Source: Acrocarpospora phusangensis (GTDB lineage: Bacteria; Actinomycetota; Actinomycetes; Streptosporangiales; Streptosporangiaceae). Taken from it: a DNA stretch of 64,000 nt. The first letter of the stretch is position 1. Each line of letters begins with the position of its first letter. Of this stretch, positions 1 to 7,664 are shown piece by piece. The notes beneath the pieces were generated by a model. The model was not told the origin of the DNA. It worked only from the letters and a program-made list of their open reading frames with translations, and searched no databases. Position numbers and translations under genes: made by a program. The stretch is taken from positions 53,074-117,073 of the forward strand of contig NZ_BOOA01000021.1 of assembly GCF_016862995.1 (NCBI RefSeq). The letters run 5' to 3'.

Positions 1-155
1 TGATCGCGCACCGGCTCTCCACCATCAGGGAGGCCGACACGATCCTGGTCATGCAGGACGGCCGGGTCGCCGAGCGCGGCGGCCACGAGGAACTGCTGGC
101 CGAGGGCGGCCTGTACGCCGAGCTCTACCGCACCCAGTTCACCGGCGCCGCGTGA
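1..155 (+). CDS. ABC transporter ATP-binding protein, C-terminal end (partial)
   Basis: Only the last 50 codons are present, read from base 3; the gene starts outside the window. They contain the H-loop region of an ABC ATPase ([17 protein letters not shown]) followed by the usual tail ([27 protein letters not shown]). This tail is typical of half-transporters that fuse a membrane domain to the ATPase, such as the MsbA/MdlB-type exporters. The substrate cannot be inferred. The gene converges on the next one with a 13-bp gap. Confidence 0.9.
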   Translation, partial: IAHRLSTIREADTILVMQDGRVAERGGHEELLAEGGLYAELYRTQFTGAA

Positions 156-168
156 CCGGTCACCGCCG

Positions 169-1071
169 TCACTGCTGGTAGCCCAGGCGTTTGAGCTCCT
201 CCCTGGCCACCTTCTCCACGATCTTGAGGTCGGCCGGGGTGAGGCGGCGCCGCCAGGCGCCGACCTTGGGGGCGCTGGCGCCGTACAGGGCGATGGCGGA
301 GATCTTGGCGTCCAGGAAGGCGGAGACCGTGTCGATGGCGTCGGCGGGGGAGCGGTGCAGGTCCTCGTAGCGCAGGGTGAGCAGCTGCTCGGGCGGCAGC
401 TGCTTGCGCAGGACGGCGCTGAGCCGGATGGCGGCGCGCCAGCGCAGGGCGCTCTTGCCGGCGGTGGCCATCTCCTTCCAGCGGTCCCGGTGGGCCGCCG
501 CGTTCACGCCCAGGAACGGGTTGGGGAACTCGGTGTCCTCGGTCAGCATGTGCGGCTTGAACCAGGCCATCGCGGCCGGGTCGGTGAGCATGTCGGCGAC
601 CACGTCCCTGCCGTCCCTGATGAGCTGCACGAACCGGGCGTCGGGGAAGGCCTGGAGCAGCACCGGCGCGCTGTAGAGCAGGTCGGGGCTGGCGTCGCCG
701 AACCGCTCCAGCGTGCCCGAGCCGACCTGCTCCAGCGCGCACGGGCCCGCGCCGCCGTTGCCGATCAGGCCGCCCGCCTCCCGGCACGGCGCCGCGCACT
801 CGCCGCACGCGCCCGGCGTCACCTGCCAGGCCTCGGCCAGTACGTCGCGGAGCACCCGGGGCGCGCCGCCGCTCCTGGCGATGGACGGTTTGCGGGCGAA
901 CGCGTAGACCACGCGGGCCACCGGCGCCCGGCCCATCGTGAGATGGAAGCCCGGCGATCGTTTCAGGGCACGCGCGAGCAGGTCCGCGCCGGAGTGCGGG
1001 GCGCCGAGCACGAAGACCGGCTGTCGGACCTTTACGCCGTTTACCACGAGAATGTGGGTCGGATGTCGCAT
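169..1071 (-). CDS. Sulfotransferase family protein
   Basis: A 300-residue protein of the PAPS-dependent sulfotransferase fold. The 5'-phosphosulfate loop is seen at about residues 19-31 (VFVLGAPHSGADLL), and the 3'-phosphate site at about 148-160 (VQLIRDGRDVVADML, with R152 and R155). These enzymes move a sulfuryl group from PAPS to a hydroxyl or amine on a sugar, lipid or small molecule; the acceptor here is unknown. A cysteine-rich insert (C89, C92, C96, then C111) lies between the two PAPS motifs and is not part of the basic fold. The ATG at 1071 is close to the divergent LD-carboxypeptidase gene, with 31 bp between them. Confidence 0.8.
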   Translation of the reverse strand: MRHPTHILVVNGVKVRQPVFVLGAPHSGADLLARALKRSPGFHLTMGRAPVARVVYAFARKPSIARSGGAPRVLRDVLAEAWQVTPGACGECAAPCREAGGLIGNGGAGPCALEQVGSGTLERFGDASPDLLYSAPVLLQAFPDARFVQLIRDGRDVVADMLTDPAAMAWFKPHMLTEDTEFPNPFLGVNAAAHRDRWKEMATAGKSALRWRAAIRLSAVLRKQLPPEQLLTLRYEDLHRSPADAIDTVSAFLDAKISAIALYGASAPKVGAWRRRLTPADLKIVEKVAREELKRLGYQQ

Positions 1072-1102
1072 AGGTGAGCCCTAGTCTGACACCCTTTGGG
1101 GG

Positions 1103-2020
1103 GTGCACGAACGCACCCCGCCGAGGCTGGCTCCCGGCGATACCGTAGCCCTGGTCGCCCCCTCCGGACCGATCGACGCCGAGCGCCTCTGGCGCGGCCG
1201 CCGCGTCCTCACCGATCTGGGGCTGAACGTCGTCCTCGGCTCCCGCATCTTCACCCGCAGGGGCTATCTGGCCGGCCCCGACGTGGCCCGCGCCGCCGAC
1301 CTCCAGGAGGCCTGGTGCGACACCGAGGTCGCCGCCGTCATCTGCGCCCGCGGCGGGTACGGCGCGAGCCGCCTGCTCGACCTGATCGACTGGGACGCGA
1401 TGAAGTCGGCCGGGAACAAGATCCTGGTCGGCTCCAGCGACGTCACCGCGCTGCATCTGGCCTTCTCCCGGCGGCTCGGCCTGGCTACCGTGTTCGGCCC
1501 GATGCCCGCCTGCGCCACCCTGGGCGACCCGGAGGGTCCTGAGCCGTACTCGCTGGGGCACCTGCACACGACGCTGTTCCACGGGCACACGCCGACGGCC
1601 GTGGCGGGTGAGCTGGTCATGTCCCCGGGGCGGGTGGTGGGGCCGATGATCGGCGGAAATCTCACCCTTCTTGCCGCGATGTGCGGAACGCCGTACGAGA
1701 TGAGGGCGGAAGGGCATATCGTGCTGCTTGAGGATGTCGGGGAGGATCCGTACAGGGTTGACCGCATGCTCACCCAGTTGCTGCAGAACGGGGCGTTCGA
1801 CGGGGTCAAGGGGTTCGCCCTCGGGTCCTGGGTGGGCTGTGGGAACGTGCTACCGGTCCTGGCGGAACGGCTGCTGCCCCTGGGAGTGCCGATCATCGCG
1901 GGGCTCCCGATCGGGCATGGATCACCACAGTTCAGTGTGTGGCTGGGGACAGATGGGGTTATTGATACCGAATCGTGCTCTCTGACGGGCCTCATTAGCG
2001 ACACGGACAAGGCACCCTGA
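1103..2020 (+). CDS. Peptidase S66 family LD-carboxypeptidase
   Basis: A 305-residue protein matching family S66 over its length. These enzymes cut the bond between meso-diaminopimelate and the terminal D-alanine in peptidoglycan tetrapeptides during cell-wall recycling; some relatives act on microcin-type compounds instead. The catalytic Ser-Glu-His set is visible: Ser112 in GSSDVTAL, Glu210 in VLLEDVGEDPYRVDRML and His272 in PIGHGSPQ. It starts at a GTG only 31 bp from the divergent sulfotransferase, with no clear ribosome-binding site, so a very short leader is possible. No signal peptide is seen, which fits a cytoplasmic recycling enzyme. Confidence 0.88.
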   Translation: MHERTPPRLAPGDTVALVAPSGPIDAERLWRGRRVLTDLGLNVVLGSRIFTRRGYLAGPDVARAADLQEAWCDTEVAAVICARGGYGASRLLDLIDWDAMKSAGNKILVGSSDVTALHLAFSRRLGLATVFGPMPACATLGDPEGPEPYSLGHLHTTLFHGHTPTAVAGELVMSPGRVVGPMIGGNLTLLAAMCGTPYEMRAEGHIVLLEDVGEDPYRVDRMLTQLLQNGAFDGVKGFALGSWVGCGNVLPVLAERLLPLGVPIIAGLPIGHGSPQFSVWLGTDGVIDTESCSLTGLISDTDKAP

Positions 2021-2060
2021 AGCTGGCTTTCAGCAAGCCTTCTCAACTGAACGCGGAGGG

Positions 2061-2993
2061 ATGGGTGCCTTGGGTCTGTTGCGGCGGCTACGTGGTCGGA
2101 TCCGGCCCGGCCAGCCCGTGCAGCCAGAGCCCAGAGCAGCCGAGGACGTGGACCTCGACTCGCTGCTCGGGCTCGTCGTGGAGACGATGGGCTACACGTG
2201 CGCCTTTGAGAACGACGGCACCTCGCTGCTCATGGGCGACCGCGCCGGGGACGGCTCCGGACCCGTCCGCACCGTCAACCTCGTCGGCCTGCGCCGGGAG
2301 GCGGCGCGGCGGTCCCGCGAGGACTGGCCGATGCTGGTCTCCGAGCACCTCTCCCGCGCGATCTCCGGCGAGCCGTTCGACGCCTGCAACCTGCCGCGGA
2401 TAAAGCCGCTGCTCCGCACCCGCGTGCACGCCGCCGACGACCCCGGCATCCCCGACCCGTCCCGGATCATCGGCCGCCACCTGAGCGCCGACCTGATCGA
2501 GGTGCTCACCATCGGCGGGCGCCCGGTCCGGCCGGAGGAGGCCTTCTGCTGGCCGATCCCGCCCGCCGAGGCCCTCGACGTGGCGCTCGCCAACGCCCTC
2601 GCCGACGAGCGCCTCACCGCCGAGCACCTCAACCTGGGCGGCGTCAACGTGCGGCTGCTGACCGCGCCCACCGCCGTCGCCCACCTGCGCCGCCTGCCCG
2701 CCCCCGCCGACGGCGTGCTGGTCGTGCTCCCGCACGCGGGCGCAATCGCCGTCCACCCGGTCGAGGGCATCGGCGTGGTACGGGCGCTGGAGCGCATGCG
2801 CGTCTACGCCCAGCGCGAGTTCGAGGAGCGCCGCGGCGAAGGGCTCAGCCCGCACGTGTACTGGTGGCACCAGGACCGGCTCACCCGCATCCAGGCCGAC
2901 CTGGTGGCCCAGGACGGCCAGGTCCGCCTGGTGGTCACCCCGCCCGCCGAGTTCGCCCGTTTACTGGCCCGCCTGGCCGGAGGGGCCAACTGA
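2061..2993 (+). CDS. Conserved hypothetical protein
   Basis: A 310-residue soluble protein that I do not recognise with certainty. It has a basic N-terminus (residues 1-20), then an alpha/beta sequence without membrane segments. The stretch around 120-150 (LLRTRVHAADDPGIPDPSRI) and a later section on predicted activity (HLNLGGVNVRLLTAPTAVAH) recall the DUF1444-like proteins of actinomycetes, but this is a weak impression. It starts 40 bp after the LD-carboxypeptidase gene, behind a GGAGGG ribosome-binding site, so the two are probably cotranscribed. It converges on the GH15 gene with 4 bp between the stops. No function is proposed. Confidence 0.7.
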   Translation: MGALGLLRRLRGRIRPGQPVQPEPRAAEDVDLDSLLGLVVETMGYTCAFENDGTSLLMGDRAGDGSGPVRTVNLVGLRREAARRSREDWPMLVSEHLSRAISGEPFDACNLPRIKPLLRTRVHAADDPGIPDPSRIIGRHLSADLIEVLTIGGRPVRPEEAFCWPIPPAEALDVALANALADERLTAEHLNLGGVNVRLLTAPTAVAHLRRLPAPADGVLVVLPHAGAIAVHPVEGIGVVRALERMRVYAQREFEERRGEGLSPHVYWWHQDRLTRIQADLVAQDGQVRLVVTPPAEFARLLARLAGGAN

Positions 2994-2997
2994 GGGC

Positions 2998-4761
2998 CTA
3001 GCTGAGGGCCTGCGCCGTGTGGATCAGCGGCACGTGGCTGAACGCCTGCGGGAAGTTGCCTGCCAGGCGGCCGTACCGCGGGTCGTACTCCTCGGCGAGC
3101 AGGCCGACGTCGTTGCGGAGCGCCAGCAGGCGTTCGAACAGCTCGATCGCCTCCTCCTTGCGCCCGATCCTGGCCTTCGCCTCGGCCAGCCAGAAGCTGC
3201 ACGCCAGGAACGCGCCCTCGCCGCCGGGCAGGCCGTCCACGCTGTTGGCCTCGGCGATCGGGTAGCGCAGGATGAAGCCGTCGCTGCTCAGCTCGCGCTC
3301 CACGGCCTCGATGGTGCCGATCACGCGCGGGTCCTCCGGCGGCAGGAAGCCCACCATCGGGATCAGCAGCAGGGCGGCGTCCAGTTCGCGGGAGCCGTAC
3401 GACTGGGTGAAGGTGTTGCGGGCGGGGTCGTAGCCCTTGCGCAGGACCTCGGCGTGGATGCGGTCGGCCAGCGCCCGCCACCGGCCGGCCGGGCCCGGCC
3501 GGTCCAGCTCCTCGACCAGGCGGACCGCGCGGTCGGCCGCCACCCAGGCCATCACCTTGGAGTGCGTGAAGTGGCGCCGGGGGCCGCGGACCTCCCACAG
3601 GCCCTCGTCGGGCTGGTCCCAGCCGGACTCCAGGAAGTCCATCAGCTTGCGGGTCAACTGCCAGGCGTGCGCGTTGGGGGGCAGGCCGTGGCGGCGGGAC
3701 TGGTAGAGGCAGTTGACCACCTCGCCGTACACGTCCAGCTGGAGCTGGTCGACGGCGCCGTTGCCGATGCGGACCGGGCGGGAGGCCTCGTAGCCGGGCA
3801 GCCACTCCAGGGTGGTCTCGGGGAGGCGGCGCTCGCCGGCCACGCCGTACATGATCTGGAGGTCCTGCGGGCGGCCCGCGATGGCCCGCAGCAGCCACTC
3901 CCGCCAGGCCCCGGCCTCCTCCAGGTAGCCGGACTGGGTGAGCGCGTCCAGCGTCATCGTGGCGTCGCGCAGCCAGCAGTAGCGGTAGTCCCAGTTGCGC
4001 ACGCCGCCGATGTCCTCGGGCAGGGAGGTGGTGGGGGCGGCCACGATGCCGCCGGTCGGCGCGTACGTGAGGCCCTTGAGGGTGATCATGGAGCGGACCA
4101 CGGCGTCCCGCCAGGGCCCGCCGTGGCGGCCGGAGGCGACCCAGGAGGACCAGAACGCCTCGGTCTCGGCGAGCTGGTCGATCGGGTCGATCTCCTCGGG
4201 GCGGGGCTGGTGCGAGGGATGCCAGGTGAACACGAAGGTCTGCCGCTCCCCGGCGGAGACCCGGAAGGTGGCCCGGTGCTTGTAGTCGCCGCCCTTCAGC
4301 GGGATCGAGGAGTGCACCCAGACCGAGTCGGGCCCGCCGATGGCCTGCAGGTTGCCGTCCAGGCGGCGCACCCACGGCACGATCCTGCCGTAGTCAAACC
4401 TGATCCTGATCTCGGTGGACATCTCCACCGTGCCGGACACGCCCTCCACGATCCTGACCAGGTCGGGATTGAGGTGCCGGGGCGGCATGAAGTCGATCAC
4501 CTTCACCGTCCCGGCCGGGGTGTCCCAGACGCTCTCCAAAACCAGGGTCTCCCCCCGGTACGCCCGGCTGGTGGCCGGGCCGCCCGAACTGGGCCCCAGC
4601 CACCAGAAGCCGTGGGACGGATCGCCGAGGAGCCTGGCGAAGCAGGCCGGGGAGTCGAACCGGGGCAGGCACAGCCAGTCGATCGACCCGTTACGGCCGA
4701 CCAGGGCCGCCGACTGCATGTCCCCGACAAGCGCGTAATCCTCGATCCGCATGCTGGTCAC
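2998..4761 (-). CDS. Glycoside hydrolase family 15 protein (glucoamylase/trehalase type)
   Basis: A 587-residue cytoplasmic protein of the bacterial GH15 group, which includes glucoamylases, glucodextranases and the actinobacterial trehalases. The N-terminal beta-domain begins with IEDYALVGDMQSAALV and GSIDWLCLPRFDSPACFARLL. The (alpha/alpha)6 catalytic domain shows NWDYRYCWLRDATMTLDAL, GNGAVDQLQLDVYGEV and the C-terminal block GSRELDAALLLIPMVGFLPP. It is inverting hydrolysis of alpha-glucosidic bonds that the family performs; trehalose is the likeliest substrate in an actinomycete but is not proven. The GTG start overlaps the yczE stop as GTGA. An ATG three codons later (4752) is equally plausible. 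Confidence 0.9.
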   Translation of the reverse strand: MTSMRIEDYALVGDMQSAALVGRNGSIDWLCLPRFDSPACFARLLGDPSHGFWWLGPSSGGPATSRAYRGETLVLESVWDTPAGTVKVIDFMPPRHLNPDLVRIVEGVSGTVEMSTEIRIRFDYGRIVPWVRRLDGNLQAIGGPDSVWVHSSIPLKGGDYKHRATFRVSAGERQTFVFTWHPSHQPRPEEIDPIDQLAETEAFWSSWVASGRHGGPWRDAVVRSMITLKGLTYAPTGGIVAAPTTSLPEDIGGVRNWDYRYCWLRDATMTLDALTQSGYLEEAGAWREWLLRAIAGRPQDLQIMYGVAGERRLPETTLEWLPGYEASRPVRIGNGAVDQLQLDVYGEVVNCLYQSRRHGLPPNAHAWQLTRKLMDFLESGWDQPDEGLWEVRGPRRHFTHSKVMAWVAADRAVRLVEELDRPGPAGRWRALADRIHAEVLRKGYDPARNTFTQSYGSRELDAALLLIPMVGFLPPEDPRVIGTIEAVERELSSDGFILRYPIAEANSVDGLPGGEGAFLACSFWLAEAKARIGRKEEAIELFERLLALRNDVGLLAEEYDPRYGRLAGNFPQAFSHVPLIHTAQALS

Positions 4762-5357
4762 GCTACACGGTGTAACCGCATGAACAGCTGGGTCAACGGG
4801 CCGATGGCGGCGGCGAAGACGAGGGTGCCGATGCCGACGGTGCCGCCCAGCAGCCAGCCGGCCACCAGGACGGAGATCTCGATGACGGTGCGGGCCAGGC
4901 GGATGGAGAGGCCGGTTCGGTGCAGGCCGGTCATCAGGCCGTCGCGCGGGCCCGGGCCCATGCCGGCTCCGATGTAGAGGGCGGTCGCGAAGGCGACCAG
5001 GACCACCGCCGCCAGCAGGTACGCCCAGCGGACCGCCAGATGCGAGGGGGTGGGGGAGAGCCAGATGGTGGCGTCCGCGAACAGGCCGAGGAGGACGATG
5101 TTGCTGATCGTGCCCAGGCCGGGCTTCTGGCGCAGCGGGATCCAGAACAGCATCACCAGGGCGCCGACGAGGATGATCCAGGTCCCGATGGACCAGCCGG
5201 TCCGCACCGCCAGGCCCTGGTGGAAGACGTCCCAGGGGTCGTTGCCGAGGGTGGACTCGACCTGCAGGCCGATGCCGGTGCCGTACAGGGCGAGGCCGGA
5301 GTAGAGGCGGAGCAGGCGGGCGGGGAAGGAGGCGACGGGGATCGAGAGCTCAGTCAT
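4758..5357 (-). CDS. yczE: YczE/YyaS-type integral membrane protein
   Basis: A 199-residue protein with about five to six hydrophobic segments and the family motif LQVESTLGNDPWDVFHQGLA near residues 30-50. YczE proteins are polytopic membrane proteins of unknown transport role that are usually encoded beside a MocR-type regulator, YczR, and this is the case here. A longer frame reaches 5402, but I chose the ATG at 5357 because the extra 15 residues would run into the operator-like repeats shared with yczR and do not look like a membrane protein N-terminus. The stop overlaps the start of the GH15 gene, so the two are coupled. Confidence 0.82.
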   Translation of the reverse strand: MTELSIPVASFPARLLRLYSGLALYGTGIGLQVESTLGNDPWDVFHQGLAVRTGWSIGTWIILVGALVMLFWIPLRQKPGLGTISNIVLLGLFADATIWLSPTPSHLAVRWAYLLAAVVLVAFATALYIGAGMGPGPRDGLMTGLHRTGLSIRLARTVIEISVLVAGWLLGGTVGIGTLVFAAAIGPLTQLFMRLHRVA

Positions 5358-5398
5358 AGTGCTGCGATCCTGTCCGGCGGCCTCATGCGGATAAAGGG

Positions 5399-5426
5399 CC
5401 AATTTCGGTGATTGGACTTATATTGG
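5399..5426. promoter_or_regulatory. Candidate YczR operator between yczE and yczR
   Basis: CCAAT at 5399-5403 and ATTGG at 5411-5415 form an inverted repeat, and a second ATTGG follows at 5422-5426. The two ATTGG copies are 11 bp apart, one helical turn. The site ends five bases before the yczR ATG. MocR regulators are dimers that commonly bind combinations of direct and inverted repeats. Assignment to YczR is inference from position. Confidence 0.5.
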
Positions 5427-5430
5427 CGGC

Positions 5431-6849
5431 ATGAACTTGAGCGCGGGGCAGCTGGCGCGGCTGGTCGAGGTGCCGGTGGACGCGCGGCCGTACTACCGGG
5501 CGCTGGCGGGGGCCGTGCGGGACCGCATCCTGGACGGGCGGCTGCCCGTACGGGTGCGGATGCCCGCCGAGCGGCAGCTGGCCGAGGCGCTCGGGGTGAG
5601 CAGGACCACGGTGACCACCGCCTACGACCGGCTGCGCGGGCAGGGCTACCTGGAGAGCCGCCAGGGCGCGGGCAGCTGGACGGCGCTGCCCGACCCGAGC
5701 GCCTGCGCGGACAACCCGTGGATCACGTCCGACGACGACGGCCTGGTCCCCCTGCACGCCGCCGCCCCGGCCGCCTCCGGCTACCTCGGCGAGGCGTTCG
5801 CGCACGCGGGCGCCAACTACCACCGCTTCACGCTCGGCATGGGGTACGACCCGGTCGGGCTGCCGGAACTGCGCGAGGCCGTCGCCGCCCGCTACACCGC
5901 GCGCGGCCTGGCCACCCGGCCCGACCAGATCATCGTCACGACCGGCGCGCAGCAGGCCATCCACCTGCTGATGACGCTCTGCGCGGGATCCGGCGACCCG
6001 GTCGTGATGGAGTCCCCGACGTACCCGCACGCCATCGACCTGGCCAGGACGCGTTCGGCCAGGATCGTGCCGGTGGGCGTCCCCGCCGACGGCCGCCACC
6101 TGGATCTGCTGGTCAGCGCCGTACGGCAGTCGGGGGCCCGGCTCGCTTATCTGATTCCCGACTTCCAGAACCCGACGGGACACCTGATGGGGGCCGAGGA
6201 CCGGGCCGCCCTCGTGGCCGCCTGCCGCCGCCACGACGTCACCTTGATCGTGGACGAGACCTGGGCCGAGCTCGCCATCGACGACCTGGAGCAGCCGCCG
6301 CCCACGGCCGCCTTCGACACCGACGGCCGGGTGGTCAGCGTCGGCTCCGCGTCCAAGCTGTGGTGGGGCGGGCTCCGCATCGGCTGGGTCAGGGGCACCG
6401 CCGCCCTGGCCCGCCGCCTGGCCGTGCAGCGGGCCCCCGTGGACATCGCCAGCGCCCTGTTCGAGCAGCTCGCCGTGGCCCGCCTGTTCGACCGCGTGGA
6501 GGAGACCCGCGCCGAGCGGCGGCGCACCCTCGCCGCCTCCCGGGCGGCCCTGGTGGACGTGCTCCGCCGCGAGGTCCCCGAATGGAGCTTCCGCGTCCCG
6601 TCCGGCGGCGGCTCGCTCTGGGTACGGCTCGGCGCGCCCATCGCCACACCGCTCTCCGAGGCGGCCGCCGCCGCGGGCGTACGGCTCGCGCCTGGCCCCT
6701 GGTTCGGCATCGACGGAACCCTGGAAAACCACCTGCGCCTGCCGTTCACCCAGCCGCCCGAGGTGCTCGTGGACGCGGTGCGCCGGGTCGCCGCGGCCAG
6801 GGGAACGGCCGGACGGCGCCCCCGCGCCTCGCTCATTCCGGCGTTGTGA
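5431..6849 (+). CDS. yczR: MocR-type regulator: GntR winged helix fused to PLP-dependent aminotransferase fold
   Basis: A 472-residue protein. Residues about 20-90 are a GntR winged helix (PAERQLAEALGVSRTTVTTAYDRL); residues about 110-465 have the fold-type I aminotransferase domain. The PLP-binding lysine is K309 in SVGSASKLWWGGLRIGW, and the Asp region is DFQNPTGHLMG. MocR proteins use the aminotransferase domain as a sensor rather than as an enzyme. The divergent yczE gene identifies it as the YczR subgroup, which is thought to control its membrane partner. The gene starts just inside the repeat cluster, so autoregulation is likely. The 3' end overlaps the convergent TRIC gene by 17 bp. 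Confidence 0.88.
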   Translation: MNLSAGQLARLVEVPVDARPYYRALAGAVRDRILDGRLPVRVRMPAERQLAEALGVSRTTVTTAYDRLRGQGYLESRQGAGSWTALPDPSACADNPWITSDDDGLVPLHAAAPAASGYLGEAFAHAGANYHRFTLGMGYDPVGLPELREAVAARYTARGLATRPDQIIVTTGAQQAIHLLMTLCAGSGDPVVMESPTYPHAIDLARTRSARIVPVGVPADGRHLDLLVSAVRQSGARLAYLIPDFQNPTGHLMGAEDRAALVAACRRHDVTLIVDETWAELAIDDLEQPPPTAAFDTDGRVVSVGSASKLWWGGLRIGWVRGTAALARRLAVQRAPVDIASALFEQLAVARLFDRVEETRAERRRTLAASRAALVDVLRREVPEWSFRVPSGGGSLWVRLGAPIATPLSEAAAAAGVRLAPGPWFGIDGTLENHLRLPFTQPPEVLVDAVRRVAAARGTAGRRPRASLIPAL

Positions 6850-7447
6850 CGCCCCTGGCCAGCGGCGCCCGCCAGGAGTAGCGCATCGCCAGCAGCCGCA
6901 GCGTGAAGGCGAGCAGGGCGGCCGCCAGGGTGGCCGCGAAGTCGTGCACGCCCAGCCGGGACAGCACCGCCATCACGGTCGCGCCCAGCATGGCCGGTAC
7001 GGCGTACAGCTGCCGGTCGTACAGGAGGGCGGGAGTCTCGCCGGAGAGCAGGTCGCGCAGGATGCCGCCGCCCACGGCGGTGCAGACGCCGAGCATCACC
7101 GCGTGCGGCGCGGACAATCCGAACAGCAGCGCCTTCTCGGTGCCCACCGCGCAGAACAGCCCCAGCCCCGCCGCGTCGAACACCAGCACGCCGGGCATCA
7201 GCCGGGTCACCTGCGGATGCCAGAAGAACACCACCGCCGTCGCCGCCACCGGCACCACCAGGTAGCCCACGTCGCGGAAGGCGGCGGGCTGGATGCCGAT
7301 GAACAGGTCCCGCAGGATGCCCCCGCCGACGGCCGTGAAGAACGCCAGCACCGCCATGCCGACCACGTCCAGCCGCTTCCTGACGCCCTGCAGCGCTCCG
7401 GAGATGGCGAAGACGAAGATCCCCGCCAGATCGAGTACGGAGGTCAT
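6833..7447 (-). CDS. TRIC cation channel family (UPF0126/YicG-type) membrane protein
   Basis: A 204-residue protein made of two repeated three-helix units, each containing the signature GGGILRDLL or GGGILRDLF (FTAVGGGILRDLFIG and CTAVGGGILRDLLSG). This is the pattern of prokaryotic TRIC homologues, which are trimeric potassium-permeable channels in the cytoplasmic membrane. The frame extends further upstream, but the ATG at 7447 gives the normal N-terminus, MTSVLDLAGIFVFAISGA, directly in the first helix. The physiological role in bacteria is not settled. It converges on yczR, with a short overlap of the 3' ends. Confidence 0.88.
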   Translation of the reverse strand: MTSVLDLAGIFVFAISGALQGVRKRLDVVGMAVLAFFTAVGGGILRDLFIGIQPAAFRDVGYLVVPVAATAVVFFWHPQVTRLMPGVLVFDAAGLGLFCAVGTEKALLFGLSAPHAVMLGVCTAVGGGILRDLLSGETPALLYDRQLYAVPAMLGATVMAVLSRLGVHDFAATLAAALLAFTLRLLAMRYSWRAPLARGVTTPE

Positions 7448-7664
7448 GGCATCGGGAGGCCTCTCTCGTGACGCCGCTGGGACATGGAGCAGTCCGGAGT
7501 TTAGCCAGGCGGCGCATGCGGTTCGAACGCGCGTGCGGCGGCTCGGGAGAAATGACTTCGGTGGGGGCTCCCGGCCGTACATGCTCGGTGAATTGGGGGC
7601 TTGTCAGGGATTGCTTACACATGATGCGATGCAGGCCACCTGTACGAAATAACGGAGGCGCGGA

